From positions 1 to 47,486 of the forward strand of contig NZ_JPYA01000203.1 of the NCBI RefSeq assembly GCF_000750005.1: a stretch of DNA of 47,486 bases, in the 5' to 3' direction. Origin of the DNA: Geobacillus icigianus (GTDB taxonomy: Bacteria; Bacillota; Bacilli; Bacillales; Anoxybacillaceae). The position numbers and the translations under genes were made by a program. Numbering within the stretch: position 1 is the stretch's first letter; each line of letters starts with the position of its first letter. The notes below the pieces were generated by a model. It worked only from the letters and a program-made list of their open reading frames with translations. It was not told the DNA's origin and did no database searches. Of this stretch, positions 42,124-47,486 are shown piece by piece.

Positions 42124-44289
42124 TTGACCACTGAACAGCAACTCATTTCGCTGATTGCTGCCGAGCAGAAACTGGCAGCGCCACACGTTAAAAATGTCAT
42201 CACGCTTCACCAGGAAGGAAACACGATCCCGTTTATCGCCCGTTACCGGAAAGAAATGACCGGGGCGCTTGATGAGGTGCAAATTCGTGATGTGCTTGAG
42301 CGCTGGGAGTACTTGCAGCATTTAGAACAGCGCAAAGAAGAAGTCATTCGCTTAATCGATGAGCAGGGGAAATTGACGGAAGAGTTAAAAAACGAGATTA
42401 TGGCGGCGACGAAGCTGCAGCAAGTCGAAGATCTGTATCGCCCTTACCGACAAAAACGGCGCACGAAAGCAACGATCGCCAAGGAAAAAGGGCTCGAGCC
42501 GCTTGCCGATTGGCTTCTTTCCTGCCCCCCGTCCCCAACGCCTGATGCGCAGGCGGAAGCGTTCGTTGATGTTGAAAAAGGGGTGGCGACTGCTAGTGAG
42601 GCGCTGCAAGGGGCGAAAGACATTATCGCTGAACGAGTAGCCGATGATGCTGGCTTCCGTCAATGGATACGCGAGCAAACATGGCGGAAAGGAACGATCG
42701 CTTCGGCCGCCAAAGCGCCGGAAAAGGACGAGAAGCGCGTGTATGAAATGTATTATGATTACGAAGAGCCTGTCGGCAAAATAGTTCCGCACCGTGTGTT
42801 AGCGTTAAACCGCGGTGAAAAAGAAGGCGTGCTGCGCGTCTCGATCAAGGCGCCGGTCGAGGAGATCGTTCGCTATTTGCAGCGAAAAACGGTCACCCAT
42901 CCGTCCTCTCCGGCCGCCGCGCTGGTGGCGGAAGCGGTGGAAGACGGGTACAAGCGGCTGCTTGAACCCGCCATCGAACGCGAGATCCGCAACGAGCTGA
43001 CGGAAAAGGCCGAGGAACGGGCCATTCATATTTTTGCCGAAAACTTGCGCAAGCTGCTTCTCCAGCCGCCGCTAAAAGGAAAAACGGTCCTTGGCATCGA
43101 TCCGGCCTATCGCACGGGATGTAAACTCGCTATCGTCGATGAAACGGGGAAGCTGCTCTGCATCGATGTCATGTACCCGCACCCGCCTCAAGAACGGAAA
43201 GAAGAAGCGCGAGCAAAGCTTCTGCGTTTGCTTGCTGACTATCATGTGGACATGATCGCCATCGGCAACGGAACGGCATCAAGGGAAACAGAGCAGTTTG
43301 TCGCCGACGTGCTGAAGGAAGTGGAGCGGGACATCTTTTATGTCATCGTCAACGAGGCGGGGGCGAGTGTCTATTCCGCTTCCGACCTTGCGCGCGCCGA
43401 ATTCCCGGATTTGCAAGTGGAAGAGCGGAGTGCCGTTTCCATCGCTCGCCGCGTTCAAGATCCGCTGGCCGAATTGGTAAAAATCGATCCGAAATCGGTC
43501 GGGGTCGGCCAGTACCAGCATGATGTGTCGCAGAAAAAGCTGGCCGAATCGCTTCAGTTCGTCGTGGAGACGGTGGTCAACCAAGTGGGCGTCAACGTGA
43601 ACACGGCGTCCGTTTCATTGCTTCACTACGTGTCAGGGCTGACGAAAACGGTGGCCGAAAACATCGTCAAGCGCCGCGAAGAACAAGGAAAATTCCGCAG
43701 CCGTGAAGAGCTGAGAGCGATCCCGCGGCTTGGGGCGAAAACGTACGAGCAATGCATCGGCTTTTTGCGCATTCTCGATGGTGAAGAACCGCTCGACCGC
43801 ACGCCGATTCACCCTGAGCGGTACGCGGAAGCAAAACGGCTTTTGCACACGGCCGGATTTACCACCGACGCCATTGGCAGCAGCGAACTGCGCCAAGCGC
43901 TGCAAGCCATCGACATCGAAGCAACGGCAGCTGAACTTGGCATCGGCGAACTAACGTTGCGCGATATCATCGACGCCTTATGCCGTCCGGAGCGCGACCC
44001 GCGCGATGAGCTACCCAAGCCGCTGCTTCGCAAGGACGTTTTGAAAATGGAAGACTTGCAACCGGGCATGGAACTTGAAGGTACAGTGCGCAATGTCGTG
44101 GATTTCGGCGCCTTTGTCGACATCGGGGTCAAACAGGACGGTCTAGTTCACATTTCCAAACTTAGCAAACAATACGTGCGCCATCCGCTCGATGTCGTTT
44201 CCGTCGGCGATGTCGTCAAAGTGTGGGTCGAGCATGTCGACGTGGCGAAAGGGAGAATTTCCTTATCGATGGTAGCACCAGAAAAGTGA
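42124..44289 (+). CDS. tex: Tex family RNA-binding transcription accessory protein (YdcI)
   Basis: This 721-residue Tex protein has an N-terminal helical region, a YqgF/RuvC-like domain (TVLGIDPAYRTGCKLAIVDE, about residues 325-450), helix-hairpin-helix repeats (YVSGLTKTVAENIVKRREE) and a C-terminal S1 RNA-binding domain (DLQPGMELEGTVRNVVDFGA). It binds RNA and is associated with transcription and RNA quality control. The TTG at 42124 follows AAGGAGGGAAG, and the resulting N-terminus (LTTEQQLISLIAAEQ) fits the family. An upstream in-frame ATG at 42004 would run through the duplicated ribosome binding site block. Confidence 0.92.
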   Translation: MTTEQQLISLIAAEQKLAAPHVKNVITLHQEGNTIPFIARYRKEMTGALDEVQIRDVLERWEYLQHLEQRKEEVIRLIDEQGKLTEELKNEIMAATKLQQVEDLYRPYRQKRRTKATIAKEKGLEPLADWLLSCPPSPTPDAQAEAFVDVEKGVATASEALQGAKDIIAERVADDAGFRQWIREQTWRKGTIASAAKAPEKDEKRVYEMYYDYEEPVGKIVPHRVLALNRGEKEGVLRVSIKAPVEEIVRYLQRKTVTHPSSPAAALVAEAVEDGYKRLLEPAIEREIRNELTEKAEERAIHIFAENLRKLLLQPPLKGKTVLGIDPAYRTGCKLAIVDETGKLLCIDVMYPHPPQERKEEARAKLLRLLADYHVDMIAIGNGTASRETEQFVADVLKEVERDIFYVIVNEAGASVYSASDLARAEFPDLQVEERSAVSIARRVQDPLAELVKIDPKSVGVGQYQHDVSQKKLAESLQFVVETVVNQVGVNVNTASVSLLHYVSGLTKTVAENIVKRREEQGKFRSREELRAIPRLGAKTYEQCIGFLRILDGEEPLDRTPIHPERYAEAKRLLHTAGFTTDAIGSSELRQALQAIDIEATAAELGIGELTLRDIIDALCRPERDPRDELPKPLLRKDVLKMEDLQPGMELEGTVRNVVDFGAFVDIGVKQDGLVHISKLSKQYVRHPLDVVSVGDVVKVWVEHVDVAKGRISLSMVAPEK

Positions 44290-44295
44290 AGCGAG

Positions 44296-44320
44296 AAGCA
44301 CTGCTTCATGAGCAGTGCTT
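44296..44320. terminator. Hairpin between tex and cmpA
   Basis: AAGCACTGCT (44296-44305) pairs perfectly with AGCAGTGCTT (44311-44320) with a 5-nt loop. It contains the cmpA stop codon. No long T run follows on either strand, so termination is uncertain. Confidence 0.5.
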
Positions 44321-44419
44321 TCTCCGATAAAAAAACCAGCATTGGTTTAACAGCTTAATTTGATCGCGGTTTTTCTCATAATAGGCTCGTCTCATCTGGT
44401 TTTTCAGCCATGTAGGCAA
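44306..44419 (-). CDS. cmpA: Cortex morphogenetic protein CmpA
   Basis: This 37-codon gene lies in the gap between tex and sprT, on the opposite strand. The translated peptide has MPTWLKNQMRRAYYEKN near its start and LLNQCWFFYRRKHCS at its end, a near-match to B. subtilis CmpA. The start is TTG 44419, and GGAGGTGA (44432-44425 on the minus strand) lies 5 nt upstream. CmpA is a small sporulation protein that acts with ClpXP to degrade the coat-morphogenesis protein SpoIVA in cells that assemble the spore envelope wrongly. The location next to tex and sprT is conserved in Bacillus, which supports the call. Confidence 0.93.
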   Translation of the reverse strand: MPTWLKNQMRRAYYEKNRDQIKLLNQCWFFYRRKHCS

Positions 44420-44510
44420 AACGGTCACCTCCCTACCAACGGAAAGGTAGTATATAATGTATGTATCTGGGCATTGTCCTGTGCCAAAAACATAAAGGGG
44501 GCGCCTGCCA

Positions 44511-44975
44511 ATGGATCAGAAACAGTTGCAAGCACTCGTGGAGGAAGTTTCCCTAAGCGCATTTGGCAAACCGTTTCGCCACACCGCCTCCTTCAATCCA
44601 AGACTTCGCACGGTCGGCGGGCGCTACGTGTTGCAAACGCACAACATTGAACTGAACAAAAAACATTATGACCGATTTGGCGAAGAAGAGCTCATTGCCA
44701 TCATCAAACATGAACTATGTCATTACCATCTTCATCTGGAAGGGAAAGGCTACCGCCATCGCGACCGCGACTTCCGCGAGCTGTTGGCCAAAGTCGGGGC
44801 CCCTCGTTATTGCCGCCCGCTCGAACAAAAAGCAAAAACGGCCAAGGTGATCCATACATACATCTGCACATCGTGCGGCTTAGCTTACAAGCGCAAAAAA
44901 CGCATCAACACCGACCGCTATGTCTGCGGTCGGTGCCGCGGCCGACTCGAGCTCGTCCAAAGCGCGCGCTCGTGA
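44511..44975 (+). CDS. sprT: SprT-like family metalloprotein (YdcK)
   Basis: This 154-residue SprT-family protein has the zinc-protease motif HELCH (IIKHELCHYHLHLEGKG) and a C-terminal zinc ribbon, with CTSCG and CGRCRG knuckles 20 residues apart. Eukaryotic relatives (SPRTN) degrade DNA-protein crosslinks; the bacterial role is not settled. AAAGGGGGCGCCTGCC precedes ATG 44511, and a TATAAT at 44453-44458 may be its -10. It is the last protein gene before the tRNA cluster. Confidence 0.9.
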   Translation: MDQKQLQALVEEVSLSAFGKPFRHTASFNPRLRTVGGRYVLQTHNIELNKKHYDRFGEEELIAIIKHELCHYHLHLEGKGYRHRDRDFRELLAKVGAPRYCRPLEQKAKTAKVIHTYICTSCGLAYKRKKRINTDRYVCGRCRGRLELVQSARS

Positions 44976-45001
44976 GCTGCGCAAAATCTTTTCAAAAAAG
45001 G

Positions 45002-45030
45002 TTGACAACCTAAATATCCTATGCTAAATT
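45002..45030 (+). promoter_or_regulatory. Promoter P1 of the tRNA-rRNA operon
   Basis: A perfect TTGACA (45002-45007) lies 17 bp before TAAATT (45025-45030). Confidence 0.8.
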
Positions 45031-45078
45031 ATAAAAGCCGTCGCCGAATGGCGATCAGTGATTTTTCCCGACAGTATA

Positions 45079-45107
45079 TTGACAAATCAAAAACTGCTCA
45101 ATATAAT
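45079..45107 (+). promoter_or_regulatory. Promoter P2 of the tRNA-rRNA operon
   Basis: TTGACA (45079-45084), a 17-bp spacer and TATAAT (45102-45107) form a full-consensus SigA promoter, 77 bp downstream of P1. This tandem arrangement is typical of Bacillus stable-RNA operons. Confidence 0.9.
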
Positions 45108-45210
45108 AAACAATGTCAGTTTGTGAAGAACATCGTTGGGGCATCGGAGTTTGCTTGGAAAAGAACGAGGCGAGCTCGAAACGCTTTCGGTGATCATTAA
45201 ACAACAGCCT

Positions 45211-45315
45211 AGCGATGAGCCTACGCATCATCGAATATGCTTTGCGTGACCCTAACGTATTAAGCTTTCTTGGATATGCTTGGAGAGGAAGGAACAGGGC
45301 AAGTTTTGAACAGGT
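45211..45315 (+). ncRNA. Structured element copy 0 in the tRNA operon leader
   Basis: This leader segment resembles, more distantly, the element repeated later in the cluster. It has a CGCA/TGCG hairpin with CATCGA in the loop, a second hairpin around CTTTCTTGGATA, and the shared AGAGGAAGGRAC block (here GAGAGGAAGGAAC at 45282-45294). CCCT (45250-45253) can pair with AGGG near 45296. The rest of 45108-45329 shows no gene. Confidence 0.4.
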
Positions 45316-45329
45316 TTCTTGACTACTAT

Positions 45330-45404
45330 TCCGCAATAGCTCAGCGGTAGAGCAACCGGCTGTTAACCGGTAGGTCGTAGGTTCGAATCCTACTTGCGGA
45401 GCCA
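45330..45404 (+). tRNA. tRNA-Asn (GTT)
   Basis: Acceptor TCCGCAA/TTGCGGA, D-arm AGCTCAGCGGTAGAGC, anticodon loop CTGTTAA with GTT, T-arm GTAGGTTCGAATCCTAC, encoded CCA. First tRNA of the cluster. Confidence 0.97.
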
Positions 45405-45411
45405 TCTGTTT

Positions 45412-45504
45412 GGAGAAGTACCCAAGTGGCTGAAGGGGACGGTTTGCTAAACCGTTAGGTCGTGGCTTTACGGCGCGCGGGTTCAAATCCCGCCTTCTCC
45501 GCCA
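45412..45504 (+). tRNA. tRNA-Ser (GCT)
   Basis: Acceptor GGAGAAG/CTTCTCC, anticodon loop TTGCTAA with GCT, long variable arm typical of serine tRNA, T-loop GGTTCAAATCC, encoded CCA. Confidence 0.97.
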
Positions 45505-45520
45505 CTTCTCATATTTGCAT

Positions 45521-45592
45521 GGCCCGTTGGTCAAGTGGTTAAGACACCGCCCTTTCACGGCGGTAACACGGGTTCGAATCCCGTACGGGTCA
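45521..45592 (+). tRNA. tRNA-Glu (TTC)
   Basis: Acceptor GGCCCGT/ACGGGTC, anticodon stem CCGCC/GGCGG with TTC, T-loop GGTTCGAATCC. No encoded CCA. Confidence 0.96.
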
Positions 45593-45622
45593 CTTGCAGC
45601 GCGGGGATTCCCGCGAATTCAC

Positions 45623-45698
45623 GGTCCCGTAGTGTAGTGGTTAACATGCCTGCCTGTCACGCAGGAGATCGCGGGTTCGAGTCCCGTCGGGACCGCCA
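45623..45698 (+). tRNA. tRNA-Asp (GTC)
   Basis: Acceptor GGTCCCG/CGGGACC, anticodon stem CCTGC/GCAGG with GTC, T-loop GGTTCGAGTCC, encoded CCA. Confidence 0.97.
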
Positions 45699-45717
45699 TT
45701 ACAACATAATAGTTCGC

Positions 45718-45792
45718 TGGGCCATAGCCAAGCGGTAAGGCAACGGACTTTGACTCCGTGATGCGCTGGTTCGAATCCAGCTGGCCCAGCCA
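45718..45792 (+). tRNA. tRNA-Gln (TTG)
   Basis: Acceptor TGGGCCA/TGGCCCA, anticodon stem ACGGA/TCCGT with TTG, T-loop GGTTCGAATCC, encoded CCA. Confidence 0.97.
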
Positions 45793-45834
45793 TTCTTCTT
45801 TCATACATACCTAAGCTGTTCGCTTAGGGCCTAT

Positions 45835-45962
45835 CATGCTCATTAGCTCAACAACAAGCCATATATCTTCGAGTTGACTGCGAGTTGCCTCGACGCACTC
45901 GGCATCCTTGGATCAGCTAGCAGAGGAAGGGACATCGTTAAATATGTGAGTGTATCCTAACA
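45835..45962 (+). ncRNA. Structured tRNA-cluster element, copy 1
   Basis: This element of about 110 nt follows a degenerate trace of a tRNA-Lys 5' half (CATTAGCTCA at 45841). It aligns with copies 2 and 3: CTTCGAG, GCGAGTTGCCTCGACGCACT, GCATCCTTGGATCAGC, AGAGGAAGGGACATCG. The outer CATAT/ATATG stem is specific to this copy. Hairpin loops contain ATCTT and ATCCT. No open frame. Confidence 0.55.
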
Positions 45963-45964
45963 AT

Positions 45965-45990
45965 GAGCCATTAGCTCAGTAGGTAGAGCA
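45965..45990 (+). pseudogene. Duplicated 5' part of tRNA-Lys
   Basis: The 26 bases from GAGCCATTAGCTCAGTAG to GAGCA are identical to the start of the complete tRNA-Lys 138 bp downstream, including the two flanking bases AT. It then breaks off at the anticodon stem into the structured element. It cannot form a tRNA. Confidence 0.9.
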
Positions 45991-46100
45991 ACGAGCGCTA
46001 CATCTTCGAAATCGCTGCGAGTTGTCCCGACGCACTCGGCATCTTCGAGTCAGCTGGTAGAGGAAGGGACATCGTCAAAGATCTGAGTGTATACCAAACC
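45991..46100 (+). ncRNA. Structured tRNA-cluster element, copy 2
   Basis: This copy has hairpin 1 AGCG/CGCT and hairpin 2 ACTCG/CGAGT, both with CATCTTCGA at the tip. A long-range pairing TGTCCC (46023-46028) with GGGACA sits in the AGAGGAAGGGACATC block, and an outer ATCTT/AAGAT. The same helices are kept with different bases in copies 1 and 3. Confidence 0.6.
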
Positions 46101-46102
46101 AT

Positions 46103-46178
46103 GAGCCATTAGCTCAGTAGGTAGAGCATCTGACTTTTAATCAGAGGGTCGGAGGTTCGAGTCCTCCATGGCTCACCA
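46103..46178 (+). tRNA. tRNA-Lys (TTT)
   Basis: Acceptor GAGCCAT/ATGGCTC, anticodon loop CTTTTAA with TTT, T-loop GGTTCGAGTCC, encoded CCA. Complete copy downstream of the half-gene duplicate. Confidence 0.97.
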
Positions 46179-46184
46179 CCATTA

Positions 46185-46266
46185 GCGGGTGTGGCGGAAT
46201 TGGCAGACGCACCAGACTTAGGATCTGGCGCCTTACGGCGTGGGGGTTCAAGTCCCTCCACCCGCA
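46185..46266 (+). tRNA. tRNA-Leu (TAG)
   Basis: Acceptor GCGGGTG/CACCCGC, anticodon stem CCAGA/TCTGG with TAG, long variable arm, no encoded CCA. Confidence 0.96.
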
Positions 46267-46280
46267 CTTAAAATGATGAC

Positions 46281-46363
<83 letters not shown>

Positions 46364-46514
46364 TTTTCGATGTATTTTTTGTTCATCATCAATAACCGAA
46401 TAGTAGTCTCTATCATTCGAGCATTGTCGTTTTTTGGATTGTTGCTTTGCCAATGGATTGCAATTCCCGGGAGCGCCTATCTCTTAAGCAGAACATAGCC
46501 TTAGGAGGTCATTG

Positions 46515-46543
46515 TTGACAACAGCAATATAGGCTGCTAAAAT
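46515..46543 (+). promoter_or_regulatory. Internal promoter P3 of the tRNA-rRNA operon
   Basis: TTGACA (46515-46520), 17 bp, then TAAAAT (46538-46543), 36 bp before tRNA-Arg. It would drive tRNA-Arg, tRNA-Pro, tRNA-Gly and the rRNA genes. No gene is seen in the rest of 46364-46578. Confidence 0.8.
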
Positions 46544-46578
46544 GGAATTTGCCCTCTAAGGGAACAATCATCACCTAT

Positions 46579-46655
46579 GCGCTCGTAGCTCAATTGGATA
46601 GAGCATCTGACTACGGATCAGAAGGTTAGGGGTTCGAATCCTCTCGAGCGCGCCA
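46579..46655 (+). tRNA. tRNA-Arg (ACG)
   Basis: Acceptor GCGCTCG/CGAGCGC, anticodon loop CTACGGA with ACG, T-loop GGTTCGAATCC, encoded CCA. Confidence 0.97.
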
Positions 46656-46659
46656 CCAT

Positions 46660-46733
46660 CGGGAAGTAGCTCAGCTTGGTAGAGCACATGGTTTGGGACC
46701 ATGGGGTCGCAGGTTCAAATCCTGTCTTCCCGA
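46660..46733 (+). tRNA. tRNA-Pro (TGG)
   Basis: Acceptor CGGGAAG/CTTCCCG, anticodon stem CATGG/CCATG with TGG, T-loop GGTTCAAATCC, no encoded CCA. Confidence 0.96.
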
Positions 46734-46756
46734 TTTCGCTTCAAGTGAAAATGAAT

Positions 46757-46780
46757 GTTTGAAAGCGAAAGCTTTCAAAC
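46757..46780 (+). other. Perfect 10-bp hairpin with GAAA tetraloop
   Basis: GTTTGAAAGC (46757-46766) and GCTTTCAAAC (46771-46780) close a GAAA loop. No T run follows, so it is probably an RNA structural or processing element, not a terminator. Confidence 0.65.
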
Positions 46781-46794
46781 GAGAGTAAACGTTT

Positions 46795-46865
46795 TTGCTT
46801 CACTACCTGCGCATCAATGCCCTTTGCACGGTAGAGGAAGGGCGTAAACGCGCATGACGAGCGAA
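46795..46865 (+). ncRNA. Diverged structured tRNA-cluster element, copy 4
   Basis: It shares GGTAGAGGAAGGGC with the other copies and can form CTACC/GGTAG, GCCCTT/AAGGGC and an outer GCGC pairing, but the rest is too changed for a sure alignment. Confidence 0.3.
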
Positions 46866-46879
46866 AAATGCAATAATAC

Positions 46880-46910
46880 GCGGGTGTAGTTTAGTGGTAA
46901 AACCTCAGCC
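46880..46910 (+). pseudogene. Duplicated 5' part of tRNA-Gly
   Basis: GCGGGTGTAGTTTAGTGG to CCTCAGCC, plus about 8 bases of upstream flank (AATAATA), repeat the start of the complete tRNA-Gly located 148 bp downstream. It ends in the anticodon stem and continues into copy 3 of the element. Confidence 0.9.
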
Positions 46911-47025
46911 ACGAGCCTTAACTTCATCGAGTAGGCCACGAGTTGCCTCGACGCATTTGGCTTCCTTGAATCAACTGGCAGAGGAAGAGGCATGAAAGTG
47001 CGTGGTGAACATTAAACAGAATAAT
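46911..47025 (+). ncRNA. Structured tRNA-cluster element, copy 3
   Basis: The outer helix pairs CCACG with CGTGG and ACTTCAT with ATGAAAGT. The internal pairing is TGCCTC with GAGGCA, where copy 2 has TGTCCC with GGGACA, and hairpin ATTTG/TTGAAT replaces ACTCG/CGAGT. This is compensatory change at the same positions. It is bounded by the tRNA-Gly half and the complete tRNA-Gly. Confidence 0.6.
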
Positions 47026-47027
47026 AT

Positions 47028-47101
47028 GCGGGTGTAGTTTAGTGGTAAAACCTCAGCCTTCCAAGCTGATGTCGTGGGTTCGATTCCCATCACCCGCTCC
47101 A
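47028..47101 (+). tRNA. tRNA-Gly (TCC)
   Basis: Acceptor GCGGGTG/CACCCGC, anticodon loop CTTCCAA with TCC, T-loop GGTTCGATTCC, encoded CCA. Last tRNA before 16S rRNA. Confidence 0.97.
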
Positions 47102-47138
47102 TCTAAAGATATGAACGAAGAATTTGACCGTTTGATCT

Positions 47139-47150
47139 TGTTCCTTGAAA
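47139..47150 (+). promoter_or_regulatory. boxA-like antitermination site of the rRNA leader
   Basis: TGTTCCTTGAAA, followed by ACTGAACGAAAC, resembles the boxA of Bacillus rRNA leaders, where the Nus factors bind to suppress termination. Confidence 0.65.
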
Positions 47151-47161
47151 ACTGAACGAAA

Positions 47162-47314
47162 CGAAGCTAGACAATACGAAAAGCAGAGGCCGCTCGCCTA
47201 TCGGCGAAACGCGCTGGAGGGCCTGCGAGGAGGCTATCGCCGCCGCAGCAGGACCGAAGCGTCGCGAGCCGATAGCGGCCGAAGCTAGACAATACGAAAG
47301 GCTGAGGTCGCTTG
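47162..47314 (+). repeat. Direct repeat and large hairpin in the 16S leader
   Basis: The 35 bases beginning CGAAGCTAGACAATACGAAA (47162) recur at 47280 with four changes. Between them, GGCCGC and TATCGGC near 47189-47206 pair with GCCGATAGCGGCC near 47268-47280, with a small bulge. This may be part of the RNase III processing structure of pre-16S rRNA. No promoter with both elements is seen between tRNA-Gly and 16S. Confidence 0.6.
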
Positions 47315-47357
47315 ACACGTTTGGTGTCGGCGCCGAAGCTTACAAAGCCAATCCACT

Positions 47358-47486
47358 TTTTTTGGAGAGTTTGATCCTGGCTCAGGACGAACGCTGGCGG
47401 CGTGCCTAATACATGCAAGTCGAGCGGACCGAATCGGAGCTTGCTCTGGTTGGGTCAGCGGCGGACGGGTGAGTAACACGTGGGCC
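47358..47486 (+). rRNA. 16S ribosomal RNA, 5' part (runs off the window)
   Basis: The universal 5' sequence AGAGTTTGATCCTGGCTCAG starts at 47366, then GACGAACGCTGGCGGCGTGC and the V1 region with GACCGAATCGGAGCTTGC, which I associate with Geobacillus. The mature 5' end is estimated at about 47358. Only the first ~129 bases are in the window. Confidence 0.95.

Noticed and set aside
46757..46780. Intrinsic terminator after tRNA-Pro
   Set aside because: The stem is perfect but no T run follows, and a stop here would cut off 16S rRNA.

Overview
The window reads as chromosomal DNA of a thermophilic Bacillaceae, most likely Geobacillus. The partial 16S rRNA at the right edge carries a variable region that I associate with Geobacillus. 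The proteins look like Bacillus subtilis proteins with a GC-rich codon bias, ribosome binding sites are strong AGGAGG types with frequent GTG and TTG starts, and the right half follows the B. subtilis ddl-murF-cshA-acpS-ydcC-alr-ndoAI-ndoA-tex-cmpA-sprT-trnS order. No database search was run; names come from recognising families and motifs.

Left part (1-9.4 kb). An arginine/ornithine utilisation block (RocE-type permease, RocA, RocD) is followed by a DedA protein. A four-gene, Fur-boxed siderophore ABC importer lies on the minus strand. Two decayed gene remnants (a FrnE/DsbA-like oxidoreductase and a DinB protein), each missing its 5' end, face each other at 9.6-10.4 kb. Next comes a NarL-type two-component system with an ABC exporter of LnrJKLMN type (10.5-15.6 kb).

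Middle part (15.8-32.7 kb). This holds an amidase, the intracellular protease AprX convergent with an LtaS-type lipoteichoic acid synthase, and two potassium importers (KtrB/TrkH type, and KimA under a c-di-AMP riboswitch with a terminator). The sporulation-linked genes ytaF and spo0M follow, then a ROK kinase. A cell-envelope neighbourhood follows: UppP, a stand-alone MurG, a polysaccharide deacetylase, a second DedA and an MGDG-synthase-like glycosyltransferase. It leads into Ddl and MurF, so lipid-carrier recycling and peptidoglycan precursor genes lie close together.

Right part (32.8-45 kb) is the conserved ddl-to-sprT segment. It includes the NdoAI/NdoA (MazEF) toxin-antitoxin pair and the 37-residue CmpA gene on the minus strand.

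The last 2.5 kb is an 11-tRNA cluster running directly into a 16S rRNA gene. It has tandem consensus promoters before the first tRNA, a third promoter inside the cluster and an antitermination-like boxA. The cluster contains duplicated 5' halves of tRNA-Lys and tRNA-Gly. Each half is followed by a copy of a structured element of about 110 nt whose stems show compensatory changes between copies. This is the most unusual feature of the window. Other features worth attention are an interspersed repeat of about 140 bp found as pairs at three intergenic loci, and an omega-RNA/HEARO-like structured relic between uppP and murG.
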